Counted from the stretch's first letter, positions 1 to 8,594 are shown. The stretch is DNA of 35,460 nucleotides from Pyrinomonadaceae bacterium (GCA_023717565.1 JAMQPI010000204.1:1-35460), one strand, 5' to 3'. Notes: generated by a model from the sequence alone, not told the origin. Numbers and translations: made by a program.

Positions 1-123
1 GCGGCGTTCGGAGGGGCGGAATGATGCTGGATGAGTACCCTCCAAGTTGAGTTCCGCCCCTCCGAACGCCGCGCCGGTGGGGTTGGGCGTCCACTGCTAT
101 AAACATCTCACCCTTACAGGGTG
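1..123 (-). repeat. Palindromic interspersed repeat, left-edge copy
   Basis: Bases 1-21 and 52-72 form a perfect 21-bp inverted repeat around a 30-nt loop. A second small palindrome (109-123, CACCCTTACAGGGTG) follows after about 36 nt. Read on the minus strand, the block aligns from end to end with 35365-35460: the CACCC...GGGT palindrome, then an AGAT-T-T stretch, then GGACGCC, then TTCGGAGGG-CGGAACTCAACTTG. These are therefore two copies of one element in opposite orientation. It carries no ORF. The element may extend further left than the window. Confidence 0.8.
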
Positions 124-214
124 AAAACGTCATATTCGTCTGATGATGGTCATTGCATGAGGGTGCGAGGCATTGCGAGGATAGTCGATGGCGAAAGTTC
201 AATACTTGGCCCTT

Positions 215-1054
215 TTAGTTTCCCCTTTTGTCGAAAGAGCCTGATCCGTTCGCATGTATGATCGTGCCCACATGCTCTCCCTCCAGCGCGGCCGCAATGC
301 GCTCCGGATGCTGGCCGTTGACAATCTGAAATGATCGCAACAGTCTCGAGTTTTCCAAGAGGTCGAGCAGAATACGCTCGAAGGGGAGGCTCTCAAAGTG
401 GCGCTTCTTGAGTTCAGAGCTGTCAATCTCGCTGATAAAACTTGCCCCGGGGGTTTTCGGATCGCGGTCGTAGAGCCCATCGACGTCTTTTACCAAGGTG
501 AGTGACTGGCAGCCAAAACACTCGGCCAGCAGAAACGATCCCGCGTCGGTACGGTGAGGCGGTATTCGTCCGATTGCAGGCGGATGTTCCCAGAGCGAGT
601 ATGGTGGGACACCGTTGAAGATCACACCGGGAGCGCTGGCAATGAAAAGTGGCAACAGGTGACCCAGAATGTCGGGTGGGATGGCCACGACACCATAAGG
701 AGCCAGTAGTGTACCTAGAATATGCGCGTTGCCCAGAGCATCAGCCATAGCCAACTGCGCCAGGGCGCCGGTGGGAAGTCCCAGATCAATACCGATCGAA
801 AGAACGTGCCTGCTCCGCACACCTCCGCCAGCACCAATGATCAGCTTTTTTGTTTGCAGGCAGCGCGCCAGAACGTCGATCACCGGATAGACTACGTCTC
901 GCCCGGCATCAATGACTGATCGACCACCAATCTTAATCACATGCGCATTGGGAAGCATGCTGAAGACTGGTGTCTCAGTCGATTTCTGGACTTCTTTATC
1001 CAGCAGGCTTTCCCGCATGAGCTTTGAAGTGACGTGGTGACGGCCGTCTTTCAT
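215..1054 (-). CDS. mosA: Molybdenum storage protein alpha-like subunit (amino-acid kinase fold)
   Basis: A 279-aa amino-acid-kinase-fold protein. Visible motifs are VIKIGGRSVIDAG (residues 39-51), the glycine-rich IIGAGGGVRSRH (about 72-83), DLGLPTGALAQLA, the IPPHRTDAGSFLLAE block, VKDVDGLYDRDPK and a C-terminal GEHVGTII. From memory these follow the Azotobacter vinelandii MosA/MosB family. The GVRxRHVxSxGxDLGLP and LPxxRxLLD segments favour the alpha subunit. The characterised protein is a cytoplasmic heterohexamer that uses ATP to store molybdate or tungstate as polyoxometalate clusters. The gene lies 54 bp downstream of the beta-like gene on the same strand and is probably cotranscribed. 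A GAGGA ribosome-binding site precedes the ATG. Whether this copy stores metal is inferred, but the modABC operon 8 kb away supports it. Another amino-acid kinase such as a UMP kinase is less likely. Confidence 0.85.
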   Translation of the reverse strand: MKDGRHHVTSKLMRESLLDKEVQKSTETPVFSMLPNAHVIKIGGRSVIDAGRDVVYPVIDVLARCLQTKKLIIGAGGGVRSRHVLSIGIDLGLPTGALAQLAMADALGNAHILGTLLAPYGVVAIPPDILGHLLPLFIASAPGVIFNGVPPYSLWEHPPAIGRIPPHRTDAGSFLLAECFGCQSLTLVKDVDGLYDRDPKTPGASFISEIDSSELKKRHFESLPFERILLDLLENSRLLRSFQIVNGQHPERIAAALEGEHVGTIIHANGSGSFDKRGN

Positions 1055-1108
1055 TTCAGGATTCCTCGTTGCTGATTTGTTTGAATGGCCCCCGGCGGCG
1101 CACTCCAG

Positions 1109-1924
1109 CTAGTCAGCAGTGATAATGGTACCCACATGTTCTCCATTGAGGGCCCTGGTCAAATTACCTCGCTCCAATCCGTTGATGACCTGGACGGAAC
1201 GCCTGTGAGTGGCATGTCGCATCATTTCGGTAACGCCGCGTTCTAAAACCAAATCCTGCAAGTCAAGCTCCTCTAATTCTGAGACCGTTATTTTGCCTAT
1301 GAATTTGGCTGCTCGATCTTTCTTTGGATCGGCCGTGTACAGACCCTTCTCATCTTTTACAAAGATCATGGACCGGGCGCCAAACACTTCGCTAACCAGG
1401 TAACTGCCGGTATCGGTGCGGTGGGGTGGAATACGGCCCATGGCCGGGTTCCGTTGCCAGTAAATGTAAGGTGGCATGCCGAAAAAGATCACCGCTCCCC
1501 GCTCGGCCAGGTAATGTGGAAGCTGCGCAAACTGGGCGGGCTCAATAAATGGGATCCCGTTCTTGCTGAGAAGAAAATTAAGCATGCGGGCGTTCTGCAT
1601 ACTCACGAAAGTACCCAGCACACTCAGGACACCGGTGGGAAGTCCCAGATCAAGCCCTACGCTGTAAGCATGTCTCGCCCTGGTGCCGGCGCCCGTTCCG
1701 ATGATCATCTTGTGACGACCGAGGTTTTCTACGATCTCCTCAATCATCGGAAAGACCGCTGCTCGGCCTCGATCAATGAAACTCTGGCCGCCAATCTTGA
1801 TCACATTCGCTTCGGGCAGTATTTGGACCGCGGTGGGCCCGTCCGTTTGGGCCATCAAGATCTCGTCGTCCAGAGAACCCGACAGCAGGGACTTGCCTAG
1901 TTCGGTAAGGAGGCCGCTTTGCAT
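1109..1924 (-). CDS. mosB: Molybdenum storage protein beta-like subunit (amino-acid kinase fold)
   Basis: A 271-aa paralogue of the next gene. It matches MosB strongly in remembered landmarks: VIKIGGQSFIDRGRAAV (residues 41-57), IIGTGAGTRARHAYSVG (74-90), FFGMPPYIYW, GRIPPHRTDTGSYL, IFVKDEKGLYTADPKK, VQVINGLERGNLTRAL and the ending GEHVGTIITAD. In the known complex, alpha and beta subunits build a cage that binds ATP and polymolybdate. Here the beta gene comes first and the alpha gene follows after 54 bp. The ATG at 1922-1924 is preferred over the TTG immediately before it, with a weak AGAGAA ribosome-binding site. Two direct repeats of a GAGGA(A)TCAGATA motif lie just upstream (1946-1986). 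Finding both subunits argues for a functional storage complex rather than an orphan kinase. No nitrogenase gene is in the window. Confidence 0.88.
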   Translation of the reverse strand: MQSGLLTELGKSLLSGSLDDEILMAQTDGPTAVQILPEANVIKIGGQSFIDRGRAAVFPMIEEIVENLGRHKMIIGTGAGTRARHAYSVGLDLGLPTGVLSVLGTFVSMQNARMLNFLLSKNGIPFIEPAQFAQLPHYLAERGAVIFFGMPPYIYWQRNPAMGRIPPHRTDTGSYLVSEVFGARSMIFVKDEKGLYTADPKKDRAAKFIGKITVSELEELDLQDLVLERGVTEMMRHATHRRSVQVINGLERGNLTRALNGEHVGTIITAD

Positions 1925-1945
1925 CAATTTATTCTCTTTATTGTT

Positions 1946-1986
1946 GAGGATCAGATATCTCTCACCTGGCCCAGAGGAATCAGATA
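1946..1986 (-). promoter_or_regulatory. Direct repeat upstream of mosB (possible operator)
   Basis: GAGGATCAGATA (1946-1957) and GAGGAATCAGATA (1974-1986) are near-identical direct repeats separated by 16 nt, between the methyltransferase stop and the mosB start. Spacing of about 28 nt from one repeat start to the next is close to three helical turns, as expected for a dimeric regulator. A regulatory role is inferred and no known consensus was matched. Confidence 0.25.
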
Positions 1987-2015
1987 GTCTCCAGAATAGG
2001 TGTGGTGATAGCGCT

Positions 2016-2870
2016 CTACGCTACTGGTATGCGCAAAAATCTGAGTGCGTAGGACTCTTTAGCTTCAAAGTCTCGATCCAATCCGCCGAACTCTTCCTCG
2101 GCCCAGCCTTCCAGTTCGTTGAGGATCTCGTTTCGAGTCTGAGCCGGGACTCGAATGCCACCCAAACCCGTAAGGCAACGCCATGAATCTAATGATTGCC
2201 GGGGACTGGTCGAAACATTCCAACTGGCAACTTCTCGAAATTCCAGGGCCTCCGCGCCGCGACGACGACATGCGTCGACCAGCTTGGGATTCTGTTGCTC
2301 GCCACGACGACCTTCGAACCCACGACGGCGCAGCCGCTCATTCATCTCTTTAGCCATGCGGCTCCGCACGCTATCACGATCGCGTTCAACGCGTCCGAAG
2401 ATGAGGGTGGCACCGTCGGCCGCGGCTACACGAAAGACTTCGCCAGCGACATGCTCGTGATCGATCAGGTGCAATGCTCGCGAACTGAAGATCACGCGCG
2501 CTCTTCCGCTAGCAAGGGGCCAGCTTGAGTTGGCATCAGCCTGAATCAGCGAGCGATTTCCCGCATCGTCGGATAGCCGTCGCTGAGACTCTCTTAACAT
2601 GCCGCCGGAGAGATCGAATCCGACGTAACGAAAGCTTTGATGGAACCACTGAGCGATCTGGCCGGTCCCTGGACCAACTTCGAGTATCAAATCGTCTGGG
2701 CCCATCCGGCCGATTTCAACTACGGTAGTGGCAATGTCGCGGCAATAGTCCGCAGGCAAGCCGGCCCGTTGCTCAAACGCCGTAGCCTGTTCATCGAATA
2801 ACTCCCAGGTAGGGCCATTGGAACGCCGAGGTGATGACCCAGAGTCTTGTTGTTTGGCCGATAATCCCAT
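2016..2870 (-). CDS. Class I SAM-dependent methyltransferase
   Basis: A 284-aa cytoplasmic protein with a Rossmann-type methyltransferase core. Motif I is LILEVGPGTGQ (residues 61-71), followed by the acidic strand YVGFDLSGGML, then a post-motif segment with Gln-Ala-Asp and the motif VIFSSRALHLIDH. This resembles UbiE/type-11 methyltransferases. The substrate cannot be read from the sequence. The ATG at 2868-2870 follows GGTGGAAAC, an acceptable ribosome-binding site. The gene is upstream of mosBA on the same strand with a 91-bp gap, so cotranscription is possible but not shown. It is divergent from the Spy-like gene, 122 bp away. The C-terminal third is rich in Arg and Glu and is not recognised. 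Confidence 0.75.
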   Translation of the reverse strand: MGLSAKQQDSGSSPRRSNGPTWELFDEQATAFEQRAGLPADYCRDIATTVVEIGRMGPDDLILEVGPGTGQIAQWFHQSFRYVGFDLSGGMLRESQRRLSDDAGNRSLIQADANSSWPLASGRARVIFSSRALHLIDHEHVAGEVFRVAAADGATLIFGRVERDRDSVRSRMAKEMNERLRRRGFEGRRGEQQNPKLVDACRRRGAEALEFREVASWNVSTSPRQSLDSWRCLTGLGGIRVPAQTRNEILNELEGWAEEEFGGLDRDFEAKESYALRFLRIPVA

Positions 2871-2992
2871 CTAGTTTCCACCGGGATTTTTCATTGCAGA
2901 GTGAGTGGGCTCGTGATAGGATTTCTGCCCGTAACAACCGAGAAACTGTTCACCAACTATTGGCTGCTAAGTTAGAGGAAGGCGAGTGTACC

Positions 2993-3493
2993 ATGAGTAG
3001 ATGGAAGGCACAACGACCAGTTGCGGTGCAGGGCGCGCCGGGAACTGCGGCAACTGTGGAGACTCAGGTAAGCGGTCCGGATCAGCGAGAAACCGGTCGC
3101 CGCGGATCTGCGAAACAGGTTGGCGGCATAGGCATGTTGCTTCATCACGTTGAGGACTTCGGGCTTAACGATAATCAAGTAGAGCAGCTCAGCAAAATGC
3201 AGCTCGGCTTTGAGTTGGAGAAGGTTGATCTGCAAGCGGCTTTGCAAAAAGCGAAAATCAATTGGCGCGCGCTGGTTCGCGATATCGATGCTGCCGAAAA
3301 AGATGTGATGAAGGCGATTGATAACGTTGCTCAATGCGAGGCCAATCTTCGCAAAATGCGCTACAACCATTTGAAAGCTGCTCGCGGCGTGCTTCAGCCC
3401 AAGCAGCGAAACAATCTCAAGACCTTTCACCTCAAGCAATCTCGGCAAAAGGTCGGCGGCGGCAATCAAGCGGAAGGGCGGCGGACCGCTTAA
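2993..3493 (+). CDS. Spy/CpxP-like small helical protein
   Basis: A 166-aa protein. Residues about 45-150 are predicted to be almost entirely helical: DFGLNDNQVEQLSKMQ, then charged amphipathic helices, then ARGVLQPKQRNNL. The pattern of L-x-x-x-Q near the start and L-x-P-x-Q-x near the end is typical of the Spy/CpxP/CnrX periplasmic chaperone and metal-sensor fold. The ATG at 2993 was chosen for its GAGGAAGGCGAG ribosome-binding site; an in-frame upstream ATG at 2831 would lie inside the divergent methyltransferase. With this start no signal peptide is visible: the first 40 residues are polar and Pro/Gly-rich. That is odd for a periplasmic family. The gene is followed after 349 bp by two copper oxidases, which fits an envelope-metal role, though this is inference. 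Confidence 0.6.
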   Translation: MSRWKAQRPVAVQGAPGTAATVETQVSGPDQRETGRRGSAKQVGGIGMLLHHVEDFGLNDNQVEQLSKMQLGFELEKVDLQAALQKAKINWRALVRDIDAAEKDVMKAIDNVAQCEANLRKMRYNHLKAARGVLQPKQRNNLKTFHLKQSRQKVGGGNQAEGRRTA

Positions 3494-3842
3494 AGACCGT
3501 CTTCAGTACGCGTCAGCATGAGACGACTGGTAAGCCTTCGGTCCTCGCCGAAACGAAGGTTATCCAGTTCTACTTCACGAACAATAACTGAATTGGTCAA
3601 GAGGTCGGTAAACCTGTTCGGCTTGCTTTTTGGATCTTGTCCATTAGGCGGTTTTGCGAACTGCGACTCCTTACTTTCAAATTCTCAGAGCTCAACCCAA
3701 GAACCAAATCGCGTAAGCGTTTCCTTCAGATCGATCATAGGGTGGCTTAGAGGCCTTGCGCTCTAAAAACCGACGGTTAGCGTTCGACAAAAGTTGAACC
3801 ACCTGATTCTCACTTCTTCCGACTCTCAAAGGAGGCTCCCTG
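3494..3842 (+). other. Non-coding interval upstream of the first copper oxidase
   Basis: No convincing gene was found in either strand; the short open frames here lack ribosome-binding sites and family features. The interval ends in a strong AAAGGAGG ribosome-binding site at about 3828-3835, which fixes the start of the next gene. The promoter of the oxidase is expected here, but no clear -35/-10 pair or strong hairpin was identified. Confidence 0.5.
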
Positions 3843-5837
3843 ATGAAACGAAAGAACCGGCTTGGCCCTTCTCGTGAAGGTCTCAAACCAACTGCTAGCG
3901 GCGATCAAGAAACAAAGCCTGATTCCGATCCTAAAAGTGGACTTGGCCGCAGGGGATTTCTGAAGGCCGGTGCCGGCGCGGCGGTAGTAGCGCTCGTTAC
4001 GCCGACTGAATCGGTTGCTGCCCCTGAAGGGGGCGTTCGCGTGCCCCCCCAGAGACCGCCCCGACTCCTCGGGGAATGCAACGATGTGGTGTTCAGCGAG
4101 CCCAAGGCTGTCGTTGCCCGCACGATTGGAGGGAGGAGTGTACTCAACTTGTCCCTAACCGCTGAGCCGTTGAGCTGGACGTATCAGTGCCCCGACGATA
4201 CGCCCGAAACCGGCCTGCAACCGACTTACAACGGGGCGGTGCCCGGTCCCTCGATGTACGTCGATCCCGGAACGAGAATAGAAATCAAGCTTACTAACAA
4301 TCTCGACGCGATGCCGCCGTTTTCGGGTGACAACTGCCCGGGTGGTCATCATACTAGTCCGCCCACCCCGGCGTGCTTTCAACACACTAACCTACACACT
4401 CATGGCCTGCAGGTGTCCCCGTGCAGCATATCCAGCACCGGAGCTAAGCATTGCGGTCCATACGCGATAGACGGTGTTAACCCACCGCTGAGATGCTCAT
4501 CAGACGACGTGCTGATAGACATCTTTCCAGGCCAGAGCAACAAGTACTGTATCGTTCTGCCGAATATGCACGCGCCCGGCACGAATTGGTATCACTCTCA
4601 CCTGCACGGTGCGTCGGCCTATCAGGTTTCCGGCGGCATGGCAGGTGCGCTTATTATTCGTGAGCCTCCTGCTGCGGCCCTGGTTCGCGAAGATTTGGAC
4701 AAGGTTTTCGTGCTGCAAGAGGTCCTTCTAAACCCGACCCCGCTTCCTCCGATACCCCCAGTCTACGGCTCTGTAGGCGCCATGCCCGACACCCAGGTCT
4801 TTGTCAATGGCCTGTGCCGGCCCACGCTGAAGATGTTAGCGGGCCAAACCATGCGCTGGCGTTTTATCAATGCTACGGGAACCCCGCGCGGGCTAATGAA
4901 GCTTAGACTTGTTAAGACCCAGACCTGCAGCAGCACCTTTCCCGCGAATAACAATGACAACCAACTGATGCACCTCATCGCCATAGACGGCATTTCATTC
5001 TACGGCGTCAATCCTCAACCGGTGAGGTATCACCTGATGGGCCCGGGCAGTCGCGCCGATTTCTTGATCAACATCACGGAACCGGGCCTCTACACGCTTT
5101 TGAAGGATGGTTTCCCACTGGAAAGTGTTCTGAATCCCACTTCAACGAATTTCACAAATGCTTCGGCTCAGAGTAAGGACGTGCTTGCGTATATCGACGT
5201 GCAACCCTCGCGTTACCGTGACGTAATCCCGAAGATCATTCCAGGTAAGAAACCCGCGTACCTGAATCCTATCTGGAGGGTGGACTACGTTCGGCCGCAA
5301 CCAATCAAGTTTCAGAATACGGCCCCGGGGACGTTCCAAGTCGACAACGCTTTCTACGATGCGAACGTGCCTATCAAGGCAAAGCTGAACACGGCCGAGG
5401 AATGGACCTTGCAAAACATAGGGTTTGCCGGAGCCCCGCAAACTAATACGCACCCGTTCCACGTCCACATCAATCCATTCCAGATAAATGGCATCGCCTT
5501 CGACTTTGAAGTCGCGGACGCTGATCGCAAGGTGCCTCGGATGAATTGGAGGGACCCGTGTACTTGGCCGTTTTGGGATACTATTCCCATCCCCGCACAG
5601 ATGACGCCCGGTACCAGTCCGCCAGGACAGTTAAAGATTCGCAGCCGGTTCCTGATTTACGACGGCGAGTACGTCACTCATTGCCACATTCTGGTGCACG
5701 AGGACGTGGGAATGATGATCAACGTTAAGCTAATCGGTAGCGGAATCGGACCGAACGTACCCGTACTCGATTATCCGGCTGCTGCTAAGGCTTGCATAAG
5801 ACGAACCAGCCGGTGCCCCGGAGATACAATCGTGTGA
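3843..5837 (+). CDS. Tat-exported multicopper oxidase (laccase-like), first copy
   Basis: A 664-aa three-domain multicopper oxidase. It begins with a long charged n-region and a twin-arginine signal, GRRGFLKAG (RR at 36-37), so it is folded with copper and then exported. The copper-ligand motifs are complete: HTHG (H185, H187), HSHLHG (H251-H255), HPFHVH (H537, H540, H542) and HCHILVHEDVGMM (H613, C614, H615, H619, with M624 as probable axial type-1 ligand). Such enzymes oxidise phenols, metals (Cu(I), Fe(II), Mn(II)) or bilirubin-like substrates and reduce O2 to water. Substrate is not readable here. An AAAGGAGG ribosome-binding site precedes the ATG by 7 nt. The N-terminal domain is unusually Cys-rich (for example DNCPGGHH, HCGPYAID and RCSSDD), suggesting extra disulfides. 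A second oxidase follows after 238 bp. Confidence 0.9.
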   Translation: MKRKNRLGPSREGLKPTASGDQETKPDSDPKSGLGRRGFLKAGAGAAVVALVTPTESVAAPEGGVRVPPQRPPRLLGECNDVVFSEPKAVVARTIGGRSVLNLSLTAEPLSWTYQCPDDTPETGLQPTYNGAVPGPSMYVDPGTRIEIKLTNNLDAMPPFSGDNCPGGHHTSPPTPACFQHTNLHTHGLQVSPCSISSTGAKHCGPYAIDGVNPPLRCSSDDVLIDIFPGQSNKYCIVLPNMHAPGTNWYHSHLHGASAYQVSGGMAGALIIREPPAAALVREDLDKVFVLQEVLLNPTPLPPIPPVYGSVGAMPDTQVFVNGLCRPTLKMLAGQTMRWRFINATGTPRGLMKLRLVKTQTCSSTFPANNNDNQLMHLIAIDGISFYGVNPQPVRYHLMGPGSRADFLINITEPGLYTLLKDGFPLESVLNPTSTNFTNASAQSKDVLAYIDVQPSRYRDVIPKIIPGKKPAYLNPIWRVDYVRPQPIKFQNTAPGTFQVDNAFYDANVPIKAKLNTAEEWTLQNIGFAGAPQTNTHPFHVHINPFQINGIAFDFEVADADRKVPRMNWRDPCTWPFWDTIPIPAQMTPGTSPPGQLKIRSRFLIYDGEYVTHCHILVHEDVGMMINVKLIGSGIGPNVPVLDYPAAAKACIRRTSRCPGDTIV

Positions 5838-5886
5838 GCGAGGAAATGGTGGATCTACTTCATTGATCGACTCGCCATGCACGTCG

Positions 5887-5910
5887 ACAGCCGCGGCCGT
5901 CCGCGGCTGT
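5887..5910 (+). terminator. GC-rich hairpin after the first copper oxidase
   Basis: ACAGCCGCGG (5887-5896), loop CCGT, then CCGCGGCTGT (5901-5910) forms a perfect 10-bp stem 50 nt after the stop codon. There is no T-run after it, so it could attenuate read-through or stabilise mRNA rather than act as a classic intrinsic terminator. Confidence 0.45.
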
Positions 5911-6075
5911 CCGCGTATAGGCATCCGGCAAAAGAATCGAACGGATCGAAAGGTCCGACATCCTTTCAGCTTGTCCTCAGGATTGGCAAGGCTCAAGGTG
6001 CGACGTAAGGGGTGGTATCATCACTTGAGTTCAATAATCTCGACGACAAGCTGAAGCATATCGGACCACTGAGTC

Positions 6076-7686
6076 ATGCCACGGAAAGCCTCCGAGAAAA
6101 ATTCAGGCTTGGGGCGGCGACGATTCCTCACCGGGGGATTAAGTGTCATCGCCGCGGTGGTAGGGCCCTGGGAAAAAGCCTTTCCCCAAAGCCGAAAAGC
6201 AACCAGCACAGCGCCTTCCAGTTTCGAACCTTTTACCCAGCCTGCGGTCCAAATCTCTCAGAACGGCACGCTGCGAACAAACCTACGAGTGGTTGAGGCC
6301 GACGTGTCAATTCGCGATGTTCAGGGAGTGCGGATTGAGCACACTCGCTGCTACAACGGATCCGTGCCTGGTCCGACGTTAAAGCTTCGAGCCGGCGAAG
6401 AATTGAGGATTAAGCTGTCTAATGAACTTCCCTCGCTCAGCGAGCACTGCGGCAAGGAACATCTCAACCGGCCTCACTGCTTTAATACGACCAACATTCA
6501 TACGCATGGCCTCCATGTCTCGCCTGAGGCTCCTTCGGACAACTCTTTTTTGCGAATCGAACCCCAATCTGATTATCAGTATTGCTTTCAACTGCCGGAC
6601 ATGCACCCCGCCGGCACATTTTGGTACCACGCGCATGTTCACGGTTCTACCGGAGTACAGTCCATGAACGGAATGGCCGGAGCGCTGATTATTGAGGACC
6701 CCGACAAAGAAAAACTGGTGCCTGAATCAAGAGACGTCGTTTGGATGATTCAAGAGTTGATGGGAAAAGGTGCAGAAAAGCTCTACTCCTGCGATCATCC
6801 GCATGCTCCCTACACCGTCAATGGAAAATTTCAACCCACGCTTAACTTGCGGCCCGGCGAGGTTCAGCGCTGGCGCTTCATAAATGCTACGGCCACGCCC
6901 GGCGGCTATATGGATCTGCAATTGCTCGATCGAAACAACACCCGACAGGAGTTCATGCTAATCGCAATCGACGGTTACCCGTTGCGTAAAAGGCAGCGAC
7001 GAACATCGTACGTCCTGCCACCAGGAGGGCGCGTTGACTTCCTGGTGCGATTACGCCGCCCGGGAAGATACAAAATGCTGAAGCGTCGATTTCAGGGCCA
7101 GGCGCAAGATCAGGTGCTTGCCTGGATTGACAGCGTTGGAAAACCGCTAAACACGCCTTTGCCAAGAGCGTTGTCGTCACTACCGCCGTTTCTGAACCCG
7201 ATTACTGACGAAGAAATCGTCAAGCGACGGATCATCAGATTTCAAGTCTGTCCGGATCAAGCCCGCGGTGATATCTGCAAGAATTATCCCAGCGCGAAAC
7301 TCTGCAGCGGTGACAAAGGCCACGAACTGCTTGCCAACGTGTTCTTGATTGATGGTAAGCCATACGATCCGGATCGCGTGGATCATTCAATCAGGTTGGG
7401 AACCGCCGAGGAGTGGGAAGTCGTCAATGAGACTGGGGCAGAACATCCGTTTCACATTCACATCAATCACTTTCAGGTGATGCGGCCTGGTGTGGCGCCG
7501 GAGGACTGGGTATGGCAGGACACAGTGAGTCTGCCGGCCGATCGAAGTGTCAAGATCCGGTCGCGCTTTCTCGACTATCCGGGACGTTTCCTCCTACATT
7601 GCCACATCCTCTTGCACTCTGACTTAGGGATGATGCAGAACGTGGAGGTCGTGGGTGATGGCAAGGGGCCTTTGGGGATGGTCTAG
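6076..7686 (+). CDS. Tat-exported multicopper oxidase, second copy
   Basis: A 536-aa paralogue of the preceding oxidase, about 130 residues shorter. It has a compact Tat signal with GRRRFLTGG (Arg 14-16) followed by a hydrophobic run. Copper ligands are intact: HTHG (H142, H144), HAHVHG (H185, H187, H189), HPFHIH (H457, H460, H462) and HCHILLHSDLGMM (H508, C509, H510, H514, M519 as probable axial ligand). It shares family segments such as RWRFINATATPGG and AGALIIEDP with the first copy, pointing to duplication followed by divergence. No strong ribosome-binding site is seen before the ATG, so the start rests on the Tat signal. It is presumably periplasmic and reduces O2 to water with an unknown electron donor. 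Lacking the long n-region and several Cys of the first copy, it may use a different substrate. Confidence 0.88.
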   Translation: MPRKASEKNSGLGRRRFLTGGLSVIAAVVGPWEKAFPQSRKATSTAPSSFEPFTQPAVQISQNGTLRTNLRVVEADVSIRDVQGVRIEHTRCYNGSVPGPTLKLRAGEELRIKLSNELPSLSEHCGKEHLNRPHCFNTTNIHTHGLHVSPEAPSDNSFLRIEPQSDYQYCFQLPDMHPAGTFWYHAHVHGSTGVQSMNGMAGALIIEDPDKEKLVPESRDVVWMIQELMGKGAEKLYSCDHPHAPYTVNGKFQPTLNLRPGEVQRWRFINATATPGGYMDLQLLDRNNTRQEFMLIAIDGYPLRKRQRRTSYVLPPGGRVDFLVRLRRPGRYKMLKRRFQGQAQDQVLAWIDSVGKPLNTPLPRALSSLPPFLNPITDEEIVKRRIIRFQVCPDQARGDICKNYPSAKLCSGDKGHELLANVFLIDGKPYDPDRVDHSIRLGTAEEWEVVNETGAEHPFHIHINHFQVMRPGVAPEDWVWQDTVSLPADRSVKIRSRFLDYPGRFLLHCHILLHSDLGMMQNVEVVGDGKGPLGMV

Positions 7687-7781
7687 CACTTGCTTGTAAT
7701 GCAGATCCCCCGCATTTGTTCGCCCAATAGTGCTAAAGCAATGCGCAATCTAACGTCGCTGTCAAAAAAGAGAACACCGTC

Positions 7782-8492
7782 ATGAAAAGCTTACCCATAT
7801 TCTTCTTAGTTGCTTTGCTCGGAGTGACTATTATCGCTGCGCCGGTTCAATCTGAAACCACGGTCGTCCAAACGGCGGAATTCCAACCTCTCAGGGACGC
7901 CACCCTCATCGAGAGCACCACAGGAGATCTTGCCAGCTCGACTGCTGAAACCATCTTCGTAGGACGCACGGGCCAGGCGGAGAACGGCAAGAGGCGAGGG
8001 CTGATAGCTTTTGACCTTGCCGCAATTCCGGCCCGGTCGCGGATCTTGTCGGTTACGCTAACAATGACTGTGCAAATAAGCGCCGGCGGTCCACAGCCAA
8101 CGCCAATCAGTTTGTATCGAGTTTTGAGCTCCTGGGGAGAGGGGAGTTCTGCAAGTCAGGGCGGCAGAGGTGTGCAAGCCCAGCCCGGCGATCCGACCTG
8201 GATCTATAGCGTCAGTCCAACTCACTGCTGGTCTCGCCCGGGTGGGGACTACGAACGGGTCGTTAGCGGACAGGAGCAGGTCGGAGGCCCGGGAGCCTAC
8301 ACCTGGAAGTCCACACCAGGACTGGTGACCGATGTGCAATCATGGCTGAACTCGCCGAAGGATAATTTTGGCTGGATACTAGTCGGTGATGAATCACGGC
8401 CAGTTACGGCTAAAGTGTTCAAGAGCAGAGAGAGCACTGATGAGGCTGCGCGACCTAAGTTGACTGTGACTTTTAGACCACCTGCAAAATAA
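7782..8492 (+). CDS. Secreted DNRLRE-domain protein
   Basis: A 236-aa protein with a Sec signal peptide (MKSLPIFFLVALLGVTIIAA, cleavage probably near PVQSET). The rest is one DNRLRE domain: an early strand-rich RDATLIESTTGDL, RGLIAFDLAAIPARS, LYRVLSSWGEG, WIYSVSPTHCWSRPGGDYE, then TDVQSWLNSPKDNFGWILVGDES and the closing PKLTVTFRPP. The domain is a jelly-roll fold common on secreted and cell-surface proteins of environmental bacteria. It is probably a binding or structural module rather than an enzyme. It lies 95 bp after the second copper oxidase on the same strand, so it may belong to that transcription unit. The ribosome-binding site is weak (AGAGAAC). Its stop is followed by a hairpin repeat and the convergent end of modC. 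Confidence 0.8.
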   Translation: MKSLPIFFLVALLGVTIIAAPVQSETTVVQTAEFQPLRDATLIESTTGDLASSTAETIFVGRTGQAENGKRRGLIAFDLAAIPARSRILSVTLTMTVQISAGGPQPTPISLYRVLSSWGEGSSASQGGRGVQAQPGDPTWIYSVSPTHCWSRPGGDYERVVSGQEQVGGPGAYTWKSTPGLVTDVQSWLNSPKDNFGWILVGDESRPVTAKVFKSRESTDEAARPKLTVTFRPPAK

Positions 8493-8526
8493 TTGCTTCG
8501 ACTCTCGTCCGGAGAAAACAAATACA

Positions 8527-8577
8527 ATCCACGAAATCACACGAAACGGATGTCTTGTTTCGTGCTATTTCGTGGAT
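8527..8577 (+). repeat. Palindromic repeat between convergent genes (CACGAAAT type)
   Basis: Left arm 8527-8547 (ATCCACGAAAT then CACACGAAAC) and right arm 8557-8577 are reverse complements with two mismatches, around a 9-nt loop. The element sits between the stop codons of the DNRLRE gene and of modC, so it probably works as a bidirectional terminator. Its arms have the internal quasi-repeat CACGAAA seen in simple-sequence palindromes of many environmental genomes. Confidence 0.75.
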
Positions 8578-8594
8578 CGTTTGGTTGAGACTCG

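Noticed and set aside
2831-2992. Longer start for the Spy-like gene at 2831
   Set aside because: It would overlap the start of the divergent methyltransferase, lacks a ribosome-binding site, and adds no signal peptide.
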